Position numbers and translations under genes: made by a program. Below the pieces are notes generated by a model, which searched no databases, was not told where the DNA came from, and saw nothing but the letters and a program-made list of their open reading frames with translations. From contig NZ_GG666295.1 of assembly GCF_000159095.1 (NCBI RefSeq), positions 340,592 through 390,916 on the forward strand: 50,325 bases of DNA, written 5' to 3'. The DNA is from Anaerococcus tetradius ATCC 35098 (GTDB lineage: Bacteria > Bacillota > Clostridia > Tissierellales > Peptoniphilaceae). Below, one piece after another: positions 36,183 to 43,944 of the stretch (its first letter is position 1; every line of letters starts with the position of its first letter).

Positions 36183-36816
36183 ATTCCCTCCTGTAATATT
36201 CGCATAGAACATTCAAATCACACTCTTCGCACAAGGGATTTCTTGCCTTGCACAAGGCCCTACCATGGGTTATTAGCTGGTGATGGGTCTTTCTCCACCT
36301 ATTTTTATCTATGTTAGCCATAAGTTGTTCTTCGGTTTTTTCTACGTTGTTTGCACAGGCAAGCCCCAATCTGTTGGAGACCCTAAATACATGAGTATCT
36401 ACTGCTATTGCAGGTATATTAAAAGCATTTGATGCTACAACATTAGCTGTTTTCCTGCCAACTCCTGGCAGTTTCATCAATTCTTTTATATCTTTTGGTA
36501 CCTTGCTATTGTAGTCCTTGTACAAAATCTTGCTTGTAGCAGAAATATTTTTTGCCTTATTCTTGTAAATTCCTACTGTCTTTATATAGTTTTCAATAGT
36601 TTTTATATCAGCTTTGGCAAATTGTTCGGGTGTATTCATGTCTTTAAACATCACACTAGTTACCTTGTTTACCCTCACATCAGTCGATTGGGCAGAAAGT
36701 ATAGTCGCAACTAGAAGTTCGAAGGGAGTCGTGAATTTTAACATCGAATAATCAACATCTGGATACATCTTATCCAAAATTTCCAAAAGCTTCTTAATTT
36801 GTTTTGAATCTAAAAT
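36175..36816 (-). CDS. nth: Endonuclease III (possible AUU start)
   Basis: A DNA glycosylase/AP lyase removing oxidised pyrimidines. The helix-hairpin-helix LPGVGRKTANVVASN carries the catalytic Lys, AVDTHVFRVSNRLG the catalytic Asp, and the C-terminal Cx6Cx2Cx5C cluster (CKARNPLCEECDLNVLC) binds [4Fe-4S]. The conservative start is a TTG at 36786 with no convincing ribosome binding site. The reading frame stays open upstream, the extra residues (LDSKQIKKLLEILDK) match the normal Nth N-terminus, and GAGGTG lies six bases before an ATT codon at 36816. I therefore place the start at this AUU, giving 213 residues. It heads the run HAD-trmL-trxB. Confidence 0.85.
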   Translation of the reverse strand: MLDSKQIKKLLEILDKMYPDVDYSMLKFTTPFELLVATILSAQSTDVRVNKVTSVMFKDMNTPEQFAKADIKTIENYIKTVGIYKNKAKNISATSKILYKDYNSKVPKDIKELMKLPGVGRKTANVVASNAFNIPAIAVDTHVFRVSNRLGLACANNVEKTEEQLMANIDKNRWRKTHHQLITHGRALCKARNPLCEECDLNVLCEYYRREYD

Positions 36817-36867
36817 ACTATCACCTCGCTTTTTATTATACTCTTAGCCTCTAAAATAACATTTTGA

Positions 36868-36896
36868 TTGATTAAGAGATTGCCATGTTATATAAT
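36868..36896 (+). promoter_or_regulatory. rodA promoter
   Basis: TTGATT (36868-36873), 17-base spacer, TATAAT (36891-36896), about 24 bases before the rodA start; a divergent TATAAT box for nth lies near 36836. Confidence 0.65.
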
Positions 36897-36919
36897 AATT
36901 AGAGAATTGGAGTGATTTA

Positions 36920-38074
36920 ATGTTTAATTTAAAGAAAAAAGATTTAAAAGAACTGGACCTTATGCTTTTGTTTTCTACAATAGCTTTAAGCATAATAGGT
37001 CTAGTTGTTCTTTATTCGGCTTATGGTGGTAATATCAAGCCTATTTTGACTCAGTTATTCGCAACTATCCTGGGTTTTATTATAATCTTAATCCTTTGCA
37101 CAGTTGATTTAGATTTTATCAAAAGATCCTATTGGTATGTCTATGGACTAATGATTATCCTACTTATTATGACCCTAGCCTTGGGGCGTGGTCTTGATGA
37201 ATGGGGCTCTAGGTCTTGGGTTTACATAGGTTCTTTTTCCTTCCAACCCTCAGAAATAGCGAAGGTCGGTATCATATTTTCCCTTTCTGCTTTTCTGGAT
37301 AAGCATAAATTTGATATCAACGATAGGAAAACTTTAGCAAAGATTATACTTATGGCTGGATTTCCAATAGGTCTTATCCTTTTACAACCAGACTTCGGAA
37401 CAGCTATGGTTTATGTATTTTTTGTAGCAGCTATGATCTTCATTGCTGGTATTTCTTGGAAATGGATTGGAATATTCGCAGGTCTTGGTCTTATAGTAGG
37501 ATTTGTAGTTCTTACAAATCTATCCGGTTATAGACTTGATAGAATCGAAAACTTCCTAGACCCTTCAAGAGATACTTCAGGAAGTAACTGGCAACAACAA
37601 CAAGGACTTATAGCTATAGGATCAGGTATGCTAACAGGCAGGGGCTATCTCAGAGGAAGTCAATCCCAATATGGTTATATACCAGAAAAGGAAACAGACT
37701 TTATTTTTTCTGTCCTTGCAGAAGAATTGGGCTTTATCGGTTCTATAATAGTAATAAGTCTTTTTGCAATTATTATAATGAGGCTTGTAATAATAGCCAA
37801 GACTTCAAAAAATACTTTTATTACAAACATGCTAACAGGTATAGCTGGCCTCTTGTTTATCCATATTTTCGAAAACATCTCAATGACCATTGGTCTTATG
37901 CCGGTAACAGGAATTCCCCTTCCTTTCTTCTCATATGGAGGAACCTTCCAGTTAATAAGTCTGATAAATATTGGTCTTGCCCTATCAGCCTCCATGCAAA
38001 AGAAGCAATACGACGATGGCATAATAGATGAGGAGAACTTAAACCTTATCAATGTAAGTGTATTAAGTCAATAA
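36920..38074 (+). CDS. rodA: RodA/FtsW/SpoVE-type peptidoglycan glycosyltransferase
   Basis: A 384-residue SEDS-family polytopic membrane protein with about ten helices. Diagnostic stretches are GRGLDEWGSRSWVYIGSFSFQPSEIAKV, LLQPDFGTAMVY, GSGMLTGRGYLRGSQSQYGYIPEKETDFIFSVLAEELGF (in the long extracellular loop) and VTGIPLPFFSYGGT. It polymerises lipid II glycan strands with a class B PBP. RodA is favoured over FtsW because of the GRGY and YIPEKETDFIF wording and the absence of division genes around it. Monocistronic. Confidence 0.9.
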   Translation: MFNLKKKDLKELDLMLLFSTIALSIIGLVVLYSAYGGNIKPILTQLFATILGFIIILILCTVDLDFIKRSYWYVYGLMIILLIMTLALGRGLDEWGSRSWVYIGSFSFQPSEIAKVGIIFSLSAFLDKHKFDINDRKTLAKIILMAGFPIGLILLQPDFGTAMVYVFFVAAMIFIAGISWKWIGIFAGLGLIVGFVVLTNLSGYRLDRIENFLDPSRDTSGSNWQQQQGLIAIGSGMLTGRGYLRGSQSQYGYIPEKETDFIFSVLAEELGFIGSIIVISLFAIIIMRLVIIAKTSKNTFITNMLTGIAGLLFIHIFENISMTIGLMPVTGIPLPFFSYGGTFQLISLINIGLALSASMQKKQYDDGIIDEENLNLINVSVLSQ

Positions 38075-38081
38075 AACATAC

Positions 38082-38120
38082 AAAAAGGAGCTATTGAATT
38101 TTCATCAATGCTCCTTTTTT
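38082..38120. terminator. Terminator between rodA and the comF remnant
   Basis: AAAAAGGAGC ... GCTCCTTTTTT stem with inner ATTGA/TCAAT pairing; A and T runs on both sides make it bidirectional, serving rodA on the plus strand and the comF remnant on the minus strand. Confidence 0.8.
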
Positions 38121-38258
38121 AGTTCCCACGTTCTGATGCAATAGCAAGACTTACTACTTCACTTGCCTTTCTTTTTTTCAATTCCCTAATAATTTCTAGA
38201 ACAGTATTAGCTGTCGTTATTAAATCATCTACAAAATATAGAAAGCTTCCTACTCTCC
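38119..38258 (-). pseudogene. comF: 3' remnant of a ComF-type phosphoribosyltransferase
   Basis: Minus strand reads about 45 residues ending at a TAA at 38119-38121. The stretch FVDDLITTANT is the PRPP-binding loop of a phosphoribosyltransferase, followed by VLEIIRELKKRKASEV and VSLAIASERGN, the C-terminal layout of ComF. The frame hits a stop codon upstream and merges into the end of the PLD-ATPase gene, so the 5' three quarters of comF are missing. The usual Gly in TTGxT is Ala. I read this as the old chromosomal gene truncated by arrival of the accessory island. Confidence 0.75.
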
Positions 38259-40496
38259 AAGTATCCACTTAATAAAGGACTTTTTCCTAGCATATGGATT
38301 TTCAACTTCAATCCATGCCAAAAATTTAGCCGTATCAAGTTCTATATTTACCACTCCATGCACGCTTCCCACACAGACTTCCTGAGGGAGGGCATCGGCA
38401 TAAATTTGCCCAGTGCTTGCCCCGTAGGTCCTGTAGGATTCGTTAAGCTGGCTAATATTGACAAAAAGATGGCCCGTTTCCTCATCATATACGAAAAGGT
38501 CCCTAGAGCCTCGGTAGAGGTTTTTCCACTTTTCCTTATTGGCCTCGGTGTCATCGTTGTACTTCTTTTCTGGGAAATATCTTGGCAGAGGCAGGTCGGC
38601 CTTTTCGTAATAGTCTTTGAAAATCTCCCTAGAATTGTATAAAAAATCAAAATTATTATCTTCTGTATAGATATCCCACTTGTAGTCTTCCTCGCTTTCA
38701 AGCCTTAAGGCCATCCTATAGCAAAAATCCAAAAAGAGGGTATTGTCAATACTTTCGTAGATATCTTTATAAAAATCAGCCGACTCTTGGGATTTTCTAA
38801 GAATCCTATCAATTATCAAATAATAGGACCTCCTCCTGGCCTCCTTTGGCAGGGCGTAGGACTTGGTATTGGTCGTCCCGATCATAATTGGATAAGGATT
38901 ATCCCTCCTGATTGATAGATTTGATGTTGAAACTATAAATTCCTTGCCATATTTTTCTGTAGTAAAAAATTCATTGTCAATCTCATCTACGAGGATAGGG
39001 TTAACATTTTCCCCTCTAATCCAGTCCAGTAAGTTGTCAATCCTATCCCTTTTTTGGCTATTGCCCCTGGTGCCTAAAAGGTCCTTCCATTGGTAAAAAC
39101 CGCCCTCGTTGATGCCTGTAAGCTTGGACATAATCGAAAGGAGGGAAGACTTGCCAGAGCCAGCCTCACCACCTATAAAGATAAATTGGGGTATGTCTAG
39201 CCTATTTTCAACAATTTCAATCTTATCTCTCAGCTCGTAAATAAAGGGAGAGGTGAAAATGCAGAGGATACTCTCGAAAATCCTCTTGCCATAATCATCT
39301 GTATAGGAATTTGCATAAGATTCAAAGCCCTTCATATAGTTATTTAGGCATTTCAAAGACCTAGCGAGGTCTTCCTGGCTGGCCTTCTTGCCAAAGGGGA
39401 TAAGATTGTTAGAATTAAGGCTAGACCTTACAAAAAGACCTGTCATATCCTTTCTAGAATTTCTCAAATCCCTCTTGCTAAAAAGCTCGACCCTTTCTAT
39501 GGCAGATGTATTTTCAACTTCCCTCACGCTAATCTTTTCAACCTTTTTCCTAACCTTCTTGCTAATGGTCTCCTTTGAGTAAAGAGCCGGCTCATTCTTT
39601 CTCTTATTAATCAGCTCCTTAGCAAGCTCAAAGGACACCTCTTCTGCATCAGCCTTCATTTTTTCATCCCTTTTTTGGGCTGCCCTATCGCTATCGATAT
39701 TATCAAGCTGGCTGATAAGGGAATCTTCACAAATCCCAAGGCTAATCTTATCCTTCACATCCTCAATTATATCCACCACAGCCTTCTCCTTGATATTAGC
39801 CACCTGGTCATTGGAAATAATAAAGACCTCATCGGCAGAAATCTCATCAATAGAAGAAATATTTTTAAAAGTCTTGGCATTAAGTTTCTTGAGGTCTTTA
39901 GGTATATAATCAGTCAAAACCTTAGACAGACTATCCCTATAATAAGCCATATAGGTATCAAAATAAGAAGAATCATCAAGGATAAGAATATTTTCAAATT
40001 GCATAGAAGCCTTATCAAAGGCCCTCTGAGAAAGATTGGCAGAGCCTAGAACAAGCCTCTTATCGCCCCTATCATTCCACAAGAGATAAAATTTTGAATG
40101 AATAAGGTGGCTAGCCGACACCCAGACCTTAAGGGCTCCCCTATCCAAATTAAACTTAGCCTTCATAGCCAACTCATCATAAAATTTAATCGGCTCACCT
40201 TGGATTTGGTCAAGAATATTCTCCTTAAGGTGCTCTGCAAGCCTATTAATCGAATCCTTGATATAATCATTGTCAATCCCAATCACCAGCTCACAAGAAG
40301 CAAAATCAATTAAATATTTGTTCACAAAAGAAGGAGAAATTGAATAAGTAACCCCAATAAGGTGATCAAAAGTATCCTTATCAAAAATCTCCTCTATAGC
40401 CAGGTCCACCTCCTCGCCATCCTTTAAAATATGTAGGGTAGAAATTTTAAAATCATCACTAACATCATCCAAAAAACTCAAATTCCTAGACTCCAT
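38250..40496 (-). CDS. PLD-family nuclease fused to P-loop ATPase
   Basis: A 748-residue cytoplasmic protein. The N-terminal part (about 1-200) has a phospholipase-D-like HKD half site: HSK at 133-135 and GSANLS at 151-156, as in PLD nucleases that dimerise to build an active site. A charged coil (about 230-360) links to an ATPase domain with Walker A GGEAGSGKS (442-450), Walker B PILVDEID (500-507), TTN sensor and an arginine cluster EARRRSYY. The C-terminal 120 residues are of no family I recognise. The mix of DNA-cutting and ATP-switch domains, next to restriction genes, suggests defence, but no named system fits. It has an AAGGAGG ribosome binding site and ends inside the comF remnant. 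Confidence 0.72.
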   Translation of the reverse strand: MESRNLSFLDDVSDDFKISTLHILKDGEEVDLAIEEIFDKDTFDHLIGVTYSISPSFVNKYLIDFASCELVIGIDNDYIKDSINRLAEHLKENILDQIQGEPIKFYDELAMKAKFNLDRGALKVWVSASHLIHSKFYLLWNDRGDKRLVLGSANLSQRAFDKASMQFENILILDDSSYFDTYMAYYRDSLSKVLTDYIPKDLKKLNAKTFKNISSIDEISADEVFIISNDQVANIKEKAVVDIIEDVKDKISLGICEDSLISQLDNIDSDRAAQKRDEKMKADAEEVSFELAKELINKRKNEPALYSKETISKKVRKKVEKISVREVENTSAIERVELFSKRDLRNSRKDMTGLFVRSSLNSNNLIPFGKKASQEDLARSLKCLNNYMKGFESYANSYTDDYGKRIFESILCIFTSPFIYELRDKIEIVENRLDIPQFIFIGGEAGSGKSSLLSIMSKLTGINEGGFYQWKDLLGTRGNSQKRDRIDNLLDWIRGENVNPILVDEIDNEFFTTEKYGKEFIVSTSNLSIRRDNPYPIMIGTTNTKSYALPKEARRRSYYLIIDRILRKSQESADFYKDIYESIDNTLFLDFCYRMALRLESEEDYKWDIYTEDNNFDFLYNSREIFKDYYEKADLPLPRYFPEKKYNDDTEANKEKWKNLYRGSRDLFVYDEETGHLFVNISQLNESYRTYGASTGQIYADALPQEVCVGSVHGVVNIELDTAKFLAWIEVENPYARKKSFIKWILGE

Positions 40497-40714
40497 AAGC
40501 CCTCCTTAGCAAAAATATATCCTAATAAATAGATACCCCAATAAAAGTTTTTAAAAGCAACTGATACAATATAAGGGTAGAAAATAAAAGAAGCTAGCAT
40601 AAAAAAGAAAATCCCTGGGAGAAGTCACAATCTACAAATTCGCCCAAGGCTGTGGCAGCCAAGAGGCAACCTATGAGAAATATGGGGAGACTTATAGGTT
40701 TTGGATAAGCCAAC
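40497..40714. other. Intergenic region with a short unexplained open frame
   Basis: Between the PLD-ATPase start and the riboswitch promoter. Plus-strand 40612-40719 contains a run of about 36 sense codons (QGCGSQEATYEKYGE within it) ended by TAA at the riboswitch -35 box, but it has no start codon or ribosome binding site. It may be a gene fragment left by rearrangement. I do not recognise it. Confidence 0.35.
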
Positions 40715-40742
40715 TTGCATAAAATCCATCCAAGAATATAAT
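40715..40742 (+). promoter_or_regulatory. Promoter of the riboswitch transcript
   Basis: TTGCAT (40715-40720), 16-base spacer, TATAAT (40737-40742). The predicted transcript begins about 40748, exactly where the first pairing strand of the riboswitch starts. Confidence 0.7.
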
Positions 40743-40746
40743 GAAA

Positions 40747-40866
40747 CTACCATAAAGAGAAGGTTAGAGACAAGCTCGACGATCCTTCAGCAACCTGGAA
40801 AAATCTAAGGTGCTAAAGCTTGAATGATGGGGCAGATCGCATCCATCGTCGATGGGTGTTTTTTTC
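40747..40866 (+). promoter_or_regulatory. SAM-I (S-box) riboswitch with terminator
   Basis: S-box features in order: AAGG/CCTT of P2 with a GAGA...GACGAT kink-turn-like part, TTCAGCAACC, a P3 CCTGGA/TCTAAGG, then AAGGTGCTAA. The P2 loop CAAGCT (40771-40776) is complementary to AGCTTG (40817-40822) after AAGGTGCTAA, the pseudoknot expected of SAM-I. A CATCCATC/GATGGGTG hairpin plus seven T residues (40840-40865) is the expression platform; CTACCAT near 40748 can pair with part of its right arm. AdoMet would thus turn on or off the next gene by transcription termination. Confidence 0.8.
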
Positions 40867-40887
40867 TTCTCTAAAAAGGAGGAAATT

Positions 40888-41211
40888 ATGGAAAAAAGAA
40901 CAGTAAAAGTAAGTTTCTTAGTAGCAGATGATGACCTAAAAAATGGGGACGCTAAATTAGTAGAATTCTTAGAAAAAGATGGCTTCAGCGAGCATAACCC
41001 TATAGGCTATAGCCCTATATGTCCATGGATTTTTGTAGACCTCAACCAAAAACTCTACGGAAGAGCCATGATCGGAGTAAAATTTGGAACCATAATAGGC
41101 GACCACGCCATCAGAGAAGAAGAGTTCTACACCATCTACAAAATATACAAACAATACGAAGGCAAAGACCTTTTCACCTTCAAAAAAGAAAGATTTGACT
41201 ATAATGATTAG
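40888..41211 (+). CDS. Small protein of unknown function under a SAM riboswitch
   Basis: A 107-residue soluble protein, acidic/aromatic, without signal peptide or membrane segment. I do not recognise the family. Notable stretches are PICPWIFVDLNQKLYGR, GVKFGTIIGDHAIREEEFYTIYKIYKQYEGK, and a single Cys. I start at the ATG at 40888, which follows AAAAAGGAGG by six bases, rather than at an earlier ATG inside the terminator. It is the only gene between the S-box and the next terminator, so it should respond to AdoMet levels. A role in methionine or sulfur handling, or in sensing AdoMet depletion, would be inference only. Confidence 0.7.
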   Translation: MEKRTVKVSFLVADDDLKNGDAKLVEFLEKDGFSEHNPIGYSPICPWIFVDLNQKLYGRAMIGVKFGTIIGDHAIREEEFYTIYKIYKQYEGKDLFTFKKERFDYND

Positions 41212-41255
41212 TAAATACTCCCAATATTCATTATGAGATTGAAAACAAAACTACC

Positions 41256-41302
41256 AAAAAAAGCCAGTAATATGTATGTCTGATACATATCCTGGCTTTT
41301 TT
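41256..41302 (+). terminator. Terminator of the riboswitch-controlled gene
   Basis: AAAAAAGCCAG ... CTGGCTTTTTT with inner ATATGTAT/ATACATAT pairing. A diverged copy of this hairpin occurs at 42593-42627. Confidence 0.82.
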
Positions 41303-41420
41303 GTGATGGGTAGCCTAATTACCACCCCAGCATTGTAAAAATATTATATAAAATAATTCTTATTTGTCAATACTATAAAATTTCATATTTATTATAGACC
41401 ATAGGCCTCATCAAAATATT
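41261..41420. repeat. Diverged repeat copy A
   Basis: Begins with the GCCAG...CTGGCT hairpin and ends with CATAGGCCTCATCAAAATAT (41400-41419). Copy B at 42593-42716 has the same order (hairpin, AT-rich middle, CATAAGCCTCATCAAAATAT). Each copy lies downstream of a minus-strand gene. The remainder to 41623 is AT-rich with hairpins at 41531-41553 (CCTTAGCA/TGCTAGG) and 41576-41609 (ACTTTGTA/TACAAAGT) that may end transcription of the next minus-strand gene. Confidence 0.6.
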
Positions 41421-41623
41421 TTATTAATTTAAAACAAGAAATTATCTCCCTATATTTTATCTAATAAAGCAGAACTTGTCTACTGGTATTGGCTGGTTTC
41501 GCCCATTTTTATTAAACAAGGTATGGGAAAGCCTTAGCACTTTAAATGCTAGGATTTAATAATAATTATTTTCTTACTTTGTAATAGAACTTTCTTAATG
41601 CTACAAAGTAAATAATTTTCTCA

Positions 41624-42448
41624 TTAAAATCCTTTTTCCTTCAAAAACTCTTCGTAGAAATCGAAAAATTGGTCATCTATCAAATTTACCCATTGAAACA
41701 TTATGATAACTTCAAGATATTTCTTTTTACCCCTAATATATTCAATATCTCCTAACTGGTTATATAGTCCATCAATATCGAATCTATTTTTCTTTGGTTT
41801 TACGTTGTAAGTGTCGATATATTCGCCTTTTATTCTCCTAGATATAGGCCAGGCTTCTGAATTATCACAAAAATACTCGGCATATCCAAATGCCCATTCC
41901 ATTAAATCAACATGATATTTTTTTCCAGTCTTACAAACCCAATCTTTAACTTTTTCAGGGAGTATTCCCTTAGCTTCATTACTTAGTTGATCTAAATAGT
42001 TCATATTTGTTCTGTTACTTTCATCTATAGTAAACCTATTTAGTTCATCAATATACCTATCTAAGAATGGATATTTTTTTATCAATTTTGCATATAAGTT
42101 AAATGACGCTTTTTGCCAGCCTTTTGTATCATAATAAAGGCCAAATGCGATATCCTCATGCAGTCTATTCCTTAATGTCCTTACAAATTTAAGATTTTCA
42201 TCTATAAATATTTTTACTAACCATTCTTGAGTTTCAATACTATAATCAGATAATTCTTTCCTATATTTTAAGGCCTTTTCATTTAATTCTATTTTTTCTT
42301 TTTCTAATTCATCAATATCAATGTATAAATTAAAATATTCAAATACATAATTTATGAATTGATGAATATTATCTATTTTTTTACTTACATCAAACTCGTC
42401 TATATTATCTCGCTTTTTTCTCTCTTTGATAAAGTCTTCAATCTTCAT
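41624..42448 (-). CDS. Hypothetical protein, island-specific
   Basis: A 274-residue soluble protein that I cannot assign. It is rich in Lys, Asp, Glu and aromatic residues and predicted mostly helical, with a charged N-terminus (MKIEDFIKERKKRDNIDEFD), a central region with FVRTLRNRLHEDIAFGLYYD and a motif-like CDNSEAWPISRRIKGEYIDTY near 190-215. No signal peptide or membrane helix. The ribosome binding site is weak (GGTG). Base composition is more AT-rich than the housekeeping genes, and it is enclosed by two copies of a diverged repeat, which suggests it arrived or was duplicated as a cassette. Confidence 0.55.
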   Translation of the reverse strand: MKIEDFIKERKKRDNIDEFDVSKKIDNIHQFINYVFEYFNLYIDIDELEKEKIELNEKALKYRKELSDYSIETQEWLVKIFIDENLKFVRTLRNRLHEDIAFGLYYDTKGWQKASFNLYAKLIKKYPFLDRYIDELNRFTIDESNRTNMNYLDQLSNEAKGILPEKVKDWVCKTGKKYHVDLMEWAFGYAEYFCDNSEAWPISRRIKGEYIDTYNVKPKKNRFDIDGLYNQLGDIEYIRGKKKYLEVIIMFQWVNLIDDQFFDFYEEFLKEKGF

Positions 42449-42763
42449 AACGACACCATTTTCCGTTTTTTAAACTTTCTTTATTTCAATTAATTTATTA
42501 CAAATTTTTCTTTATTAATTCCTAGCTTATCTATATCCTATCATGATCAAAAAATAATTTATCTATTTTATCATTGAATAAATTAGCAAAATGCCAGGGA
42601 CATATATTTTTGATATATATCATGGCTAATTTATTATGGACAATACAATCACTATCTTAGTTTTCAAGATTTTCCCTTAATTATTACTTTATAGCACATA
42701 AGCCTCATCAAAATATCAAGCTTGGTCTATTATTAGTTTTATTACCTTAACCAAATAAAATTC
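42449..42763. repeat. Spacer containing diverged repeat copy B
   Basis: About 315 AT-rich bases. The hairpin GCCAGGGACATATAT...ATATATATCATGGCT (42593-42627) and CATAAGCCTCATCAAAATAT (42697-42716) match repeat copy A in order and orientation. The hairpin may terminate the HTH-ImmA transcript. The part next to 42448 should hold that gene's promoter, but I see no strong match. Confidence 0.5.
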
Positions 42764-43930
42764 TTACGATTTCTCGTTAAGCTTTAATTTTATAATATTA
42801 TCTTCACATTTATTTTCTATTTTCAAATATCCCTCTGGTAAGTTTAATAACCCTTCAATTTCGTCACTAAACAAATTCACCGAAGATTCATTAAATAAGT
42901 TAATAATATCTTCTTTCGAATAATCATTATCTAAAAGTAATTTTATAGCCATTTTAAATATATTTTCATTTAGAGTGTATGGATAATCGCCTGGTTCTTT
43001 TTTTCTCCACCCTCTAGAACTTACTTGTCTCATTAAATATTGAAACTGATTATTGGTTATAACATCTAATTCGTTGGCTCTAAATAACATAGCTTGAATA
43101 GAAGTTTCCCATTTATTTTTTAACATTCTATAATATTCTAATTCTGTTGGATATTTCCTGCAATCTGCTAAGAATGTATCTCTTGGTAAAAGAAATGAAC
43201 TGGCAAACTTATTTGCCTGTCTCTCTCTTTCTTTAAACTCCTCATTTGACAACGTCTCAATGTCTTCTGTCCAAGGGTGCAAAAGAATATGTCCTAATTC
43301 ATGAGCCATGTCAAAATTAATTCTCGCTTTGCCTTTTTTTCCAGTAGCTAGAACAATTATGTAAGTTTCATAATCATCTATATTAATAATTTGACTGTAT
43401 GCATCAATCTTTCTATCAGGAACATTGACACCTACAACAATTAGACCATTTGATTCTAGAACGTGTTGTAGGTTTTTAATAGGCTCTAATCCTAGATTCC
43501 AACAATTTCTTAATTCCAATGCTATTTTTTCAATATAATCATCAGTTAAATCCTCATTATCATGATAAATAGTAGGTAAATTCAACTCAGGAAAATCAAT
43601 ATAATTATATAACGCCTCATATAATGAACCAATAAATTCAACTCTTGTAATTTCTGAAGCTCTACTTTTCTTAGTAGTTGTACTTAAAGCTCTAAAATAA
43701 GTTGATCCTGATTTTATATTATTATTAGATTCTTGAGTGAAATAATTTGTAGGAAATTTTAATACCTTAGATAATTTTATAATAGTTTCAAAATCAGGAT
43801 TTCCTTTATTGTTCTCATATAACGAAAGAGTTTGCTTACTTAAATCAATTAATTTACCTAATTCAGCTAATGTCATACTCCTATATGTTCTTGCTGTTTT
43901 AAGTTTCTCTCCATTAAATTTAAAACCCAT
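42764..43930 (-). CDS. XRE HTH / ImmA-IrrE metallopeptidase fusion
   Basis: A 388-residue protein with an N-terminal XRE-type helix-turn-helix (about 7-62, TLAELGKLIDLSKQTLSLYENNKGNPDF) and an ImmA/IrrE (COG2856-type) zinc peptidase domain with HELGH at 210-214 and a downstream acidic helix EERERQANKFASSFLLP. The C-terminal ~100 residues are variable. Proteins of this design repress phage or integrative-element genes, or serve as the antitoxin/sensor of two-gene defence modules, and cleave a partner when triggered. It follows a 236-residue gene by 14 bases and both are read from the divergent promoter at 44.7 kb. Confidence 0.88.
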   Translation of the reverse strand: MGFKFNGEKLKTARTYRSMTLAELGKLIDLSKQTLSLYENNKGNPDFETIIKLSKVLKFPTNYFTQESNNNIKSGSTYFRALSTTTKKSRASEITRVEFIGSLYEALYNYIDFPELNLPTIYHDNEDLTDDYIEKIALELRNCWNLGLEPIKNLQHVLESNGLIVVGVNVPDRKIDAYSQIINIDDYETYIIVLATGKKGKARINFDMAHELGHILLHPWTEDIETLSNEEFKERERQANKFASSFLLPRDTFLADCRKYPTELEYYRMLKNKWETSIQAMLFRANELDVITNNQFQYLMRQVSSRGWRKKEPGDYPYTLNENIFKMAIKLLLDNDYSKEDIINLFNESSVNLFSDEIEGLLNLPEGYLKIENKCEDNIIKLKLNEKS

Positions 43931-43944
43931 ATCATATACACCTC

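Noticed and set aside
38348-38701. 117-codon minus-strand frame overlapping the PLD-ATPase gene
   Set aside because: Same strand, different frame, Ser/Arg/Thr-rich with no start signal; a shadow of the longer gene.
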